A DNA stretch of 32,035 nt from contig JALNWK010000033.1 of the NCBI GenBank assembly GCA_023230925.1, positions 1-32,035 of the forward strand. Direction: 5' to 3'. The notes under the pieces are model-generated. The model worked only from the letters and a program-made list of their open reading frames with translations, searched no databases and had not been told where the DNA came from. The DNA comes from Limnochordia bacterium. GTDB taxonomy: Bacteria > Bacillota > Limnochordia > DUMW01. This document shows positions 7,701 to 15,360 of this stretch, in pieces. Position numbers and translations under genes: made by a program. The first letter of the stretch is position 1. Every line of letters starts with the position of its first letter.

Positions 7701-9531
7701 ATGTTTCAGCTTCTTTTCTCACCCGGTCACATTGGTACCTTGAAGCTTAGGAATCGCTTGATCATGCCTGCTATGGGGTCAAGTATGCAGGACGCGGAAG
7801 GTTTTGTCACCGAGCGGATGTACCACTACCACCGTGTAAGAGCACCAGACGGTGTCGGGATGGATACCGCGTGGAAATTGCCGCGGTTCATCCCACCAGT
7901 GGCGGTGCGGGTCTTGCCCTATGGGATGATAGATACACTCCCAGACTGAGTGATCTTGTCGATGTAATCCACCAAGGGGGAGCGGCAGCATGCCTGCAGC
8001 TGTGGCACGCTGGACGACAAACCAATTCTAGGGTAACGGGCATGAAGATCGTTGCACCATCACCCATACCCTACTCCCCTTTGCCAAGAGGAGCCAGTTG
8101 AACTCACTAAGGAAATGATCAAAGAATTAGTAAATGCATATGCAAGCGCAGCTTGGCGGGGGAAGAGGCAGGATTTGATGCGCTAGAGGTGCATGGCGCC
8201 CACGGATATTTGATCGCCCCATTCATGTCTGCCTATTCCAAGGAAAGAGAAGACGAGTACGGTGGTCCCCTAAAGAACCAAGCCCGCTTTGCCCTAGAGA
8301 TCATTGATGCCATCAGGAGAAAGGTAGGCTCTGGTTATCCGATCATCTACCGCCTCAGCGGCGAAGAGAAGGTAAAGGATGGATTAACCATTGAGGACGC
8401 AAAAGGATCGCAGTACTGATGGCCAACCACGGGGTCAATGCAATCCATGTCTCCATAGGGGCCTATGAAACACTACGATATACCGTGCCCCCGATGGATC
8501 TTACTCCGGGGATTCAATGTTTGGGCGGCAGCAGAGATCAAAAAGGTTGTGAACATACCGGTAATTGCTGTTGGGAGGATTAACGACCCAGCCCTGGCTA
8601 AAGAGATCATTGCCCAGGGAAAGGCGGATTTCATTGCCATTGGGCGTGCATTGCTAACTGATCCCCAGTGGCCCACGAAGGCTAAGGAAGGTAGGAACGG
8701 AGAGAGCCGCCGCTGTATTGCTTGTAGCGTTGATCGCTTGCTGCTGGAGAGCAAGCACGTTACCTGCATGCTAAACCCCACCTGTGGCAGGGAACAGGAG
8801 TCTCCTCCCCTCTCTCCTGCTAACAAGAAGGTGGTGAGGCCTTGCGGGAATGGGGCAGCGGCACCGAGGCTGTAAGGTGACCCTCTTTGAGGCTGGTAGC
8901 ACCCTAGGCGGACAATAGCGCCTAGCTGGCATGCCCCCGGGAACATCTGAGATCACAGAAGATGTGCAATGGCTCATCGATCAAATGCATAAACTACAAG
9001 TGACGGTTAGACTGAATACCCCTGCCGAGGGGGCGAGGATCCTGTCCGAAAATCCCGACGGGGTGATTATCGCTACCGGTGCAATACCGTCAAAACCGGA
9101 TATCGCTGGTGTTGATAAACCCCACGTGGTACTAGCCACAGACCTCCTAGCCCAAAGGGTAGAGCCGGGACAGAGCGTTGTGATCATTGGGGGTGGGGGC
9201 TACGTCTTGAAACAGCAGATTACCTTGGAGATTTGGCGAGGACGGTATCTATCATCGAGATGCAAGAGGATGTGAGACTAAGCATTGGTCCCGCACGAAA
9301 GGCGTTTCTCCTGGAACGACTCAAGCGGTGTAAAGTACGGCTTTTGACCTCAGCCTCTGTTGAGCGAATCAACGATCATAATGTTGATATCTCCATCAAA
9401 AGAAGACGGGACCAACTGCCCGCCGACACCGTAGTGATAGCCATAGGTTACCGAAGCAATAATCTCCCAAAGGGCCCCGGAGGGCAACTGAAGCCATCTA
9501 CGAGGCCTTCTGCGCCGCTTACAACATCTAG
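7701..9531 (+). pseudogene. Decayed old-yellow-enzyme / 2,4-dienoyl-CoA reductase-like (FadH family) gene
   Basis: The pieces read in order as one flavin/FeS oxidoreductase of about 640 residues. They begin FQLLFSPGHIGTLKLRNRLIMPAM. Next come the FMN TIM barrel (VEIAAVHPTSGG, LQLWHAGRQT, AGFDALEVHGAHGYLIAPF, IPVIAVGRINDP, ADFIAIGRALLTDP) and the [4Fe-4S] site RCIACSVDRLL...VTCMLNPTCGRE. The NAD/FAD domain follows (KVTLFEAGSTLGGQ, GVIIATGA, SVVIIGGGG), ending EAIYEAFCAAYNI. They fall in different frames: breaks near 7868, 8090, 8148, 8402, 8510, 8850 and 9215, an in-frame TAG at 8916-8918 and an apparent deletion near 9470. The first GGGPAG dinucleotide loop is also gone. Neighbouring genes are intact, so true decay is likelier than poor sequence. 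No product is expected. Confidence 0.88.
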
Positions 9532-9534
9532 AAA

Positions 9535-9560
9535 GGGTGCCTGGCAGGCACCCTTTTATA
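9535..9560 (+). terminator. Intrinsic terminator of the decayed reductase gene
   Basis: GGGTGCCT-GGC-AGGCACCC (8-bp perfect stem, 9535-9553) is followed by TTTTATA, 3 bp past the relic stop codon. It lies between convergent genes and may also stop minus-strand transcripts from the LysM-SleB gene, though the U-run on that side is weak. Its survival shows the relic was once an expressed gene. Confidence 0.8.
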
Positions 9561-9561
9561 T

Positions 9562-10197
9562 TTAGTACCTAAAGAATACATGATCGCCAAGCACTGTTGT
9601 AACAGGTTGCTGACGGACCCATTGGTTACTTGTTTTCTTCGGGTTATAAAAGCCATTGGCTCCTAGGGAAGGATCCCTCCCGCAGAGGGCCTCATAGGCA
9701 GCATTGACCGAATCTTCATCAGCCGGTAGGTCAATTCTACCGTCCTTAACCGGACTATACTGATATGCCCCATCGGCCACTTGGTAAATAACTCCATAGA
9801 TTGTATCGGGATAGCGGGGATCTGCAAGGCGATTTAGCACTGTGGCCGCCACTGCCACCTTCCCCTCGAAGGGTTCTCCCTCTGCTTCGGCATGGACCAA
9901 TCTTGCGAATAGGTCCATCTCCCAAGGAGCAAAGACAAAACGATAGTGGTCTACTGCATCATCGGGCAATCGAAGCCCTTGACCAACGTAAAGCTCTTCG
10001 GTTTTTGTGTTGAGCGCTTTCAGAGTTTCAACCGGCGTTCCAAAACGCTGGGCTATTCGCCAGAGAGTATCCCCTTGTCTAACGGTATAGGTCTTTGGCG
10101 TCCCCGTATTAGGACCCTGTTCTAAATTGTAGCAGCCACCTAACAGTAGGCAACACGTCAATGTAATCCCCATGTACACAAGCAATCTTGGCTTCAT
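9562..10197 (-). CDS. LysM-SleB cell-wall hydrolase lipoprotein
   Basis: This is a 211-residue surface lipoprotein. Signal peptide 1-21 ends at lipobox LGG-C22. A LysM peptidoglycan-binding domain spans about 36-78 (TYTVRQGDTLWRIAQRFG...LYVGQGLRLP). It is followed by a Hydrolase_2/SleB catalytic domain at about 97-211 (FARLVHAEAEGEPFEGKVAVAATVLNRL...GVIY...GANGFYNP), with E104 or E106 as the likely catalytic Glu. SleB-type enzymes are lytic transglycosylases acting on spore cortex or vegetative wall; a lipoprotein anchor suggests a role in the vegetative or forespore envelope. The start is ATG 10197, preceded by AGGGGGAG; 13 extra upstream codons are open but lack a ribosome site. Convergent with the decayed reductase. 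The rhaB-type kinase upstream ends in its own hairpin, so this gene is probably transcribed alone. Confidence 0.9.
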   Translation of the reverse strand: MKPRLLVYMGITLTCCLLLGGCYNLEQGPNTGTPKTYTVRQGDTLWRIAQRFGTPVETLKALNTKTEELYVGQGLRLPDDAVDHYRFVFAPWEMDLFARLVHAEAEGEPFEGKVAVAATVLNRLADPRYPDTIYGVIYQVADGAYQYSPVKDGRIDLPADEDSVNAAYEALCGRDPSLGANGFYNPKKTSNQWVRQQPVTTVLGDHVFFRY

Positions 10198-10326
10198 ATG
10201 TCTCCCCCTTAAGCTCATCACTTGCCGGTTATCCAATTGCGGACTTTTTAGGCATATTTGCTTTTAATTATCTTAATTCGACAATTGTGTGGGGACTACT
10301 CCTGGTAAGTGCTGGGAGGAAGGAAA

Positions 10327-10346
10327 CGACCCCAAAATTGGGGTCG
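10327..10346 (-). terminator. Terminator of the fucI-kinase operon
   Basis: CGACCCCAA/TTGGGGTCG is a perfect 9-bp stem with a 2-base AA/TT centre, followed on the minus strand by TTTCCTTCC, 12 bp past the kinase stop. It ends the fucI-kinase transcript. Confidence 0.7.
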
Positions 10347-10358
10347 CTAAAGGTTATC

Positions 10359-11843
10359 CTAAAAGGCCAGAAGCTCCTTAAATCTCGAGTATTCAGTAGA
10401 CCATTGCCTGGTGTTTTGGGGCACATACTCTTTCTGGGGGAAGGATCTGGCGATACAATCACGCATTTCACCAAGGCTTGCCACTTTTCCTGCTACCATT
10501 GCTTGTACCATTAGGTTACCGATTGAGGTCGCCTCAATGGGACCTGTAAGTACCTTCTTACCTGTGGAATCTGCGGTGAACTGACACAACAGTTCATCCT
10601 GAATACCGCCACCCACCATATGTATTACCGACAGCTCCCTGTTTAATATCTTCTCGAGACTTTCCATAGTAAACCGATACTTCATAGCTAAGCTCTCCGT
10701 AATACAGCGGATGATTTCGCCCTTGGTCTTAGGTACCTTCTGACCAGTCTGTTGGCAGAACTGCTGGACTCGCGTGGGCATATCCCCAGGAGCCACGAAG
10801 GATTCGTGATCGGGATCGATCAGCGAGACAAAGGGTTCCGCCTGCCTTGCCAGTTCCTGCAATTGGCTGAAACTTAACTGCTCCCCTTCCCGCTGCCATT
10901 GCCGTCTACATTCCTGGACAAGCCAAAGACCCATAATGTTCTTTAAAAACCTGATCTTATTGGCCACACCACCTTCATTAGTAAAGCTTAAGCCGGCAGA
11001 CTCCAGATTAATAATGGGTTGGTCGATTTCTACTCCCATAAGGGACCAAGTACCAGAGCTAATATAGGCAAAATCCGCGGAAGAGGCCGGAACCGAAGCC
11101 ACTGCGGAAGCAGTATCGTGGGAGCCTACCGTTACCACCGATATGTTCTCCCCAGCACCAAGCTCCGCGATAATGTCCGGGTGCAACTTCCCTATCACAG
11201 TACCAGGAGGCACAATCTCGGTAAAAATATCCTTTGGCAACCCTAGTTTATCTATTAGATCCCTATGCCAAATCCGGGTCACAGGATCCAGCAGTTGTGT
11301 AGTGCTGGCAATGCTGTATTCCGTCACCATTTGACCTGTGAGGAAGTAGTTTAACAAATCAGGAACTAGAAGCATCGTTTTTGTTTCACGGAGAAGATGA
11401 GCCTGATACTCCTTCATGGCAAATAGCTGAAAAATAGAGTTCAGCTTCATGAACTGAATGCCCGTCTGTTTGTATAGCTCCTCTTTAGGGATCAGATCAA
11501 ATACCTTCTCCATCATACCATCTGTACGTCCATCTCGGTAATGATAGGGATTGCCCAACAGGTCACCATTTCGGTCTAGTAGCCCAAAATCCACTCCCCA
11601 AGTATCAATCGCCAGTGAGGAAATATCTGTATGACCGGAGTTGAAAGCTTTCAAAAGACCACACTTGATCTCGTGAAACAAACGGAGGATATCCCAGTAA
11701 AGATGTCCCCGTAGGGAGACTGGTTCATTAGCAAAGCGATGAATCTCCTGAATAGACAGCCGCCCATCCTCATAAATACCGAGCATGGCCCGACCACTAC
11801 TTGCGCCTAAGTCAAAGGCCAGCATCTTTAGTTGCTCGCCCAT
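10359..11843 (-). CDS. rhaB: Rhamnulokinase/fuculokinase-type FGGY sugar kinase
   Basis: This is a 494-residue FGGY-family kinase (ASKHA fold) that phosphorylates a ketose at O-1. Its sequence is rhamnulokinase-like: LAFDLGASSGRAMLG (phosphate-1 loop), LAIDTWGVDFGLLD, the YHYRDGRTDGMMEKVF segment, VTVGSHDTASAVASVP, YISSGTWSLMGVE and VHMVGGGIQDELLCQFTAD. It sits 47 bp after fucI in the same operon, so the working substrate is probably L-fuculose; RhaB-like kinases are used with FucI in several gut bacteria. L-rhamnulose is the alternative. The ATG at 11843 is chosen because GGAGGTG lies 5 nt upstream; 17 more codons are open upstream. No aldolase for the product fuculose-1-phosphate lies in the window. 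Confidence 0.92.
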   Translation of the reverse strand: MGEQLKMLAFDLGASSGRAMLGIYEDGRLSIQEIHRFANEPVSLRGHLYWDILRLFHEIKCGLLKAFNSGHTDISSLAIDTWGVDFGLLDRNGDLLGNPYHYRDGRTDGMMEKVFDLIPKEELYKQTGIQFMKLNSIFQLFAMKEYQAHLLRETKTMLLVPDLLNYFLTGQMVTEYSIASTTQLLDPVTRIWHRDLIDKLGLPKDIFTEIVPPGTVIGKLHPDIIAELGAGENISVVTVGSHDTASAVASVPASSADFAYISSGTWSLMGVEIDQPIINLESAGLSFTNEGGVANKIRFLKNIMGLWLVQECRRQWQREGEQLSFSQLQELARQAEPFVSLIDPDHESFVAPGDMPTRVQQFCQQTGQKVPKTKGEIIRCITESLAMKYRFTMESLEKILNRELSVIHMVGGGIQDELLCQFTADSTGKKVLTGPIEATSIGNLMVQAMVAGKVASLGEMRDCIARSFPQKEYVPQNTRQWSTEYSRFKELLAF

Positions 11844-11890
11844 TTGCTCACCTCCGAAGACCAAGGGGGCCAAAGCCCCCTTGTTTTGGT

Positions 11891-13702
11891 TCATCCATAT
11901 AATGGACCGAAGTTCTTACATGCCCGATAGTCAGCGCCTTCCAGATCCGACGTGCCAAAGGCAGCCCATGCACTTGGTCTTTGGATCCGCTCCTCGGATA
12001 CATTATGCATGGAAACAGGAATCCGTAGCATCGAAGCTAAGGTAATCAAATCTGCACCAATGTGACCATAGCTAAATGCGCCATGGTTCGCGCCCCAATT
12101 GGCCATGACTGAGTAAACGTCCTTGAAGGGGCCCTTGCCTGTCAGGATGGGTGCAAACCAGGTGGTCGGCCAAGTTGGGTCTGTACGCTGATCAAGGATG
12201 TCATGTACATCCTTAGGCAACTCAGCGGAGTAACCCTCAGCTATCTGCAGAACCGGACCTAAGCCCTTAATAATGTTCACCCGGGTTACAGTAATGGGCA
12301 TACCACCCTTAGTGGCGAAGTTTGAGGAGAAGCCGCCCCCCCGGAAGTAGTCCCGACTAGCTGGACGCCATGACACTGCATCCAAGCATTTTTTCGCCTC
12401 CTCGGAGGAGATCTCCCAGTAAGGCTTCATAACGGGATTTCCGTCCCTAGTTTGCTCCCCAGTCCCATCTAAAGCAGCCGCACCGGAATTGATCAAGTGG
12501 ATGACCCCGTTCTCCGCAAGTCCAGTAAGCTCCTTACCGGTTACCCGTTTTACAGCGGCTGGACTCCAATAGGTCCGCACATCGGCAAATACCTGGGCGG
12601 TGTTGCTCAGCAGATGACCAAAAAGCATGGCTACGCCATTTAACGAGTCGTTTTCTGTAGCAACTAAGAAGGGTTGCCTGATTCCATTCCAGTCAAAGGA
12701 GGAATTCAGTATCGCCTCCATAAAGTCACCATTGGGGAAATGGTCCGTCCACTGCCGTTGACCTTGGAAGCCCGCTAATATAGCATTTCGCCCCACAGCT
12801 TCCTCTCCAAATCCCAGCTCTGCTAGGCGAGGGTTGCCGACCATCAAGTCCTGGGCAATCAAGGCCATCTTAACCACGAATTCCCATTCCCAGTCCTTCC
12901 GTTCTCTGGTGGTTTGGATCCGGGCAGGGTTGTTGTCCGGACCTTCCTTACAGTTGCGCTTAACCCAAGCCAGGGCCCGTTCGTATTCCTCCGGGTCATA
13001 GATCTCTTCATCGATCCTTCTGGTGAACTCAGACATATCTATGGATTCGTTTCGCATACCCAAATAGTCCTGGAAGAACTCTTGGTTGACGATTGAGCCG
13101 GCAATGCCCATGGAAACAGAACCCATGGAGAGATAGGATTTACCCCGCATCGATGCCACCGCCAGCCCTGCCTTGGCAAACCTGATTAACTTTTCCGCCA
13201 CATCCTGTGGGATCGACGTATCCGTGGCATCCTGTACATCTCGTCCATAGATACCAAAGGCGGGCAGCCCCTTTTGATTATGGGCGGCAAGCACCGCCGC
13301 AAGATATACCGCACCGGGTCTTTCCGTTCCGTTGAAGCCCCATACGGCTTTGGGACGATGGGGATCCATGTCCATGGTTTCAGAACCGTAACACCAACAA
13401 GGTGTAACCGAGATAGTAACACCGACACCTTCTCTGGCGAACTTTTCCTCCGCTTGAGCAGCCTCGCCTACACCACCAATAGTAGTGTCTGCAATCACAC
13501 ACTCAACCGGCAAACCATTAGGATGCCGGAGGTTTTCCGTAAGCAACTTGGCTGCCGATTTAGCCATATTCATCGTCTGTTCTTCCAAAGACTCCCTAAT
13601 TCCCTTTCGACGTCCATCGATAATGGGACGGATTCCGATCTTAGGAAGAGAGCCTTTTAACCTGTTGCGCGGTTGCTGCACCACAAAGTCACTACTTCTC
13701 AT
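11891..13702 (-). CDS. fucI: L-fucose isomerase
   Basis: This is a 603-residue enzyme, close to the 591 residues of E. coli FucI. It converts L-fucose to L-fuculose (and D-arabinose to D-ribulose) with Mn2+. Family landmarks are KIGIRPIIDGRRKGIRESLE, VTPCWCYGSETMDMDP, KAVWGFNGTERPGAVYLAAVLAAHNQKGLPAFGIYGRDVQD, GFQGQRQWTDHFPNGDF, FLVATENDSLNGVAMLFGHLL with the metal-ligand Glu, and the C-terminal GHIGADLITLASMLRIPVSMHN. The ATG at 13702 is chosen because GGAGG lies 8 nt upstream; an in-frame ATG five codons earlier lacks a ribosome site. First gene of the operon with the FGGY kinase. A perfect 16-bp palindrome at 13767-13782 in the upstream region is the candidate operator. No transporter is adjacent. 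Confidence 0.96.
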   Translation of the reverse strand: MRSSDFVVQQPRNRLKGSLPKIGIRPIIDGRRKGIRESLEEQTMNMAKSAAKLLTENLRHPNGLPVECVIADTTIGGVGEAAQAEEKFAREGVGVTISVTPCWCYGSETMDMDPHRPKAVWGFNGTERPGAVYLAAVLAAHNQKGLPAFGIYGRDVQDATDTSIPQDVAEKLIRFAKAGLAVASMRGKSYLSMGSVSMGIAGSIVNQEFFQDYLGMRNESIDMSEFTRRIDEEIYDPEEYERALAWVKRNCKEGPDNNPARIQTTRERKDWEWEFVVKMALIAQDLMVGNPRLAELGFGEEAVGRNAILAGFQGQRQWTDHFPNGDFMEAILNSSFDWNGIRQPFLVATENDSLNGVAMLFGHLLSNTAQVFADVRTYWSPAAVKRVTGKELTGLAENGVIHLINSGAAALDGTGEQTRDGNPVMKPYWEISSEEAKKCLDAVSWRPASRDYFRGGGFSSNFATKGGMPITVTRVNIIKGLGPVLQIAEGYSAELPKDVHDILDQRTDPTWPTTWFAPILTGKGPFKDVYSVMANWGANHGAFSYGHIGADLITLASMLRIPVSMHNVSEERIQRPSAWAAFGTSDLEGADYRACKNFGPLYG

Positions 13703-13766
13703 CTTCTTAGCCTCCATCTGAACAAAGTAGATTCGACACGCTGCATTAAGCTATTTTCTTCGACAT

Positions 13767-13782
13767 GGTGATTGCAATCACC
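13767..13782. promoter_or_regulatory. Perfect 16-bp palindrome upstream of fucI, candidate operator
   Basis: GGTGATTGCAATCACC is fully self-complementary and lies 65-80 bp before the fucI start. A possible minus-strand promoter (TGGAGA, 16 nt, TATGAT at 13810-13805) would place it just downstream of the transcription start, as expected for a repressor roadblock. No regulator gene is adjacent, so the binder is unknown. A second short repeat, GGTAT-C-ATACC at 13802-13812, overlaps the -10 box. Confidence 0.55.
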
Positions 13783-13856
13783 TGCCTATGTATGGTAATC
13801 CGGTATCATACCTAAAGGAAAAACAGTCTCCACTTTCCTCGAAATCCAATATCAGG

Positions 13857-13862
13857 TATAAT
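13857..13862 (+). promoter_or_regulatory. Possible -10 box for the PilX-like gene
   Basis: A consensus TATAAT lies 36 bp before the ATG at 13898, on the correct strand and distance. The matching -35 (TTTCCT, 17 nt upstream) is poor, so an activator or extended contact may be needed, or the match is chance. Confidence 0.35.
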
Positions 13863-13897
13863 CAGATTATAGTAGGCCAACAGGGGGGGCCATACCC

Positions 13898-15331
13898 ATG
13901 GAAAGAGAAGAAGGTTCTGCGATACTCGCTAGCATCCTGATAATTGTCGTTCTGATTATGATCATTGGAGTCATCGCCACCCTTGTGCCCATATACCTGC
14001 GTAATGTCTCCATCGAGGCCGAATATGCCCTAGCCTTACATACAGCAGAGTCCGGTCTTTATCATGCCTTAACCTGGCTGAATCAGTATCCAAAGGATCA
14101 CATGACCTACTTTGAATCGGAGTTTCCTTATAAAAAAAGTGAGGAGAGCTATTGCATCATCGAGGACGATAGCCGCTTTAGCATAGACCTTACAAATGAC
14201 GGTGTCCTTACCTCATATGGAACCTACCAAGGCCGGCAAAGGACCATCTCCGTACAGCTTGCCTTTGAATCCATGTTTCCTGCAGATGGCTTGTTTGCCG
14301 ATTGTATTAAGTATTTCCAGGGCACTCAGACAGTGGATGAGGACTTCAAGATGCCCCCTATAGACCCCCCAATAGCGCCAACCTTTCCTACAAGACCGGA
14401 TTTGTCGGATTTTGAACCGTGGAACGGCGAATTTACCATCGCAAATCCAGATCCGTCACCTGATGCTCCCCCCATTAAAGTGTTGGTTAGTAGGGACCTG
14501 ACGATTAATGAGAGTCTGCAAATCGAAGGGAATGTAGAACTGCTAGTCGCTGGTTCTTTGGCACTAAGAAATGGGGCTGAGATAAGAACTAACGGTAATG
14601 TAAACATAACCACCGGTGGAGATTTCATCGCCAAAAGCAGCTCCTTGGTGTCATTAGGCGGTGAGGAAACAACAATATCCGCAGGGGGAATCATTGATAT
14701 AAACAACGACAGCCAAGTGAGCTCCGACGGTAACCTAACGATGTTCGCCGGTAATAACCTCCGTCTTCATGGGGGAGGCAACCTCATCGTCAGGGGTGAT
14801 GTTACCGTGGTAGCAGACAACGATATTGACATAAATAACAAGGCAGTACTATATAGCGACGGTGGCTCTAGACTTTTTGCCGCCGGGGACTTAACCTTTC
14901 ATTCCGAGGCGTTTTTTACTTCAAGAGAACCAGTCTTACTTGTAGTAGAGGGTGATCTAAACGTCAAAAGTCAGGTCAAGGTATTTATAGATAATGACCA
15001 ATGGAACGAAGTGTTCGTTTCGGGAGACGTCCATTTAGAGTCCGCAAGCATCGTGGGAAATGACAGTTTACCTAACGTCGTCCTCTTCGTCCTTGAACCA
15101 AATCGCCAGATAACCATGAAAAGCGAAGCCGAATTCTATGGAGGCATCTTTGCTCCATTCACGGAGCTGAAAATGCATTGGGGAGCTTCTATTGAAGGAG
15201 CCCTGATCTGCAAAGACTTCATTAATAAAGGTCAGTTCAATATGAATGATGAGCTCTTGACATATAGACCGGGCGGGTTTGGAGAGGACCTAGGTATGTT
15301 TATCGCCACCCATTGGAAATTGGTTAAATAA
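13898..15331 (+). CDS. PilX-like membrane-anchored protein with seven 22-residue beta-helix-like repeats
   Basis: This 477-residue protein starts like PilX/type IV minor pilin accessory proteins: a Glu-rich head EREEGSAIL, one hydrophobic helix at about 8-33, then YALALHTAESGLYHAL, matching the PilX AE-A-GL pattern. After a Pro-rich linker (about 150-195: PPIDPPIAPTFPTRP) come seven repeats of 22-23 residues beginning near 211, 233, 256, 278, 300, 322 and 344. They have a shared pattern of G-(N/D)-V/L-alternating hydrophobics-GDL, predicting a parallel beta-helix. A C-terminal domain (about 366-477) contains YGGIFAPFTELKMHWGASIEGALICKDF, as in DUF7305-type surface proteins. Function is unknown: surface display or pseudopilus-related. 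No pil/gsp genes are adjacent. A GC-rich palindrome terminator follows within 4 bp. Confidence 0.8.
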   Translation: MEREEGSAILASILIIVVLIMIIGVIATLVPIYLRNVSIEAEYALALHTAESGLYHALTWLNQYPKDHMTYFESEFPYKKSEESYCIIEDDSRFSIDLTNDGVLTSYGTYQGRQRTISVQLAFESMFPADGLFADCIKYFQGTQTVDEDFKMPPIDPPIAPTFPTRPDLSDFEPWNGEFTIANPDPSPDAPPIKVLVSRDLTINESLQIEGNVELLVAGSLALRNGAEIRTNGNVNITTGGDFIAKSSSLVSLGGEETTISAGGIIDINNDSQVSSDGNLTMFAGNNLRLHGGGNLIVRGDVTVVADNDIDINNKAVLYSDGGSRLFAAGDLTFHSEAFFTSREPVLLVVEGDLNVKSQVKVFIDNDQWNEVFVSGDVHLESASIVGNDSLPNVVLFVLEPNRQITMKSEAEFYGGIFAPFTELKMHWGASIEGALICKDFINKGQFNMNDELLTYRPGGFGEDLGMFIATHWKLVK

Positions 15332-15334
15332 AAA

Positions 15335-15354
15335 GGCCCGGGAATTCCCGGGCC
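15335..15354. terminator. Bidirectional terminator between the PilX-like gene and lacZ
   Basis: GGCCCGGGAATTCCCGGGCC is a perfect 20-bp palindrome. On the minus strand it is followed by TTTTTATTT, a canonical intrinsic terminator for lacZ, whose stop is 7 bp away. On the plus strand it stands 3 bp after the PilX-like stop, with only a weak T-run (GTGTCTTTAG). Confidence 0.88.
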
Positions 15355-15360
15355 GTGTCT

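Noticed and set aside
8473..8946. 157-codon minus-strand ORF within the decayed reductase
   Set aside because: It is antisense to recognisable FadH-like sequence and has no family signature.
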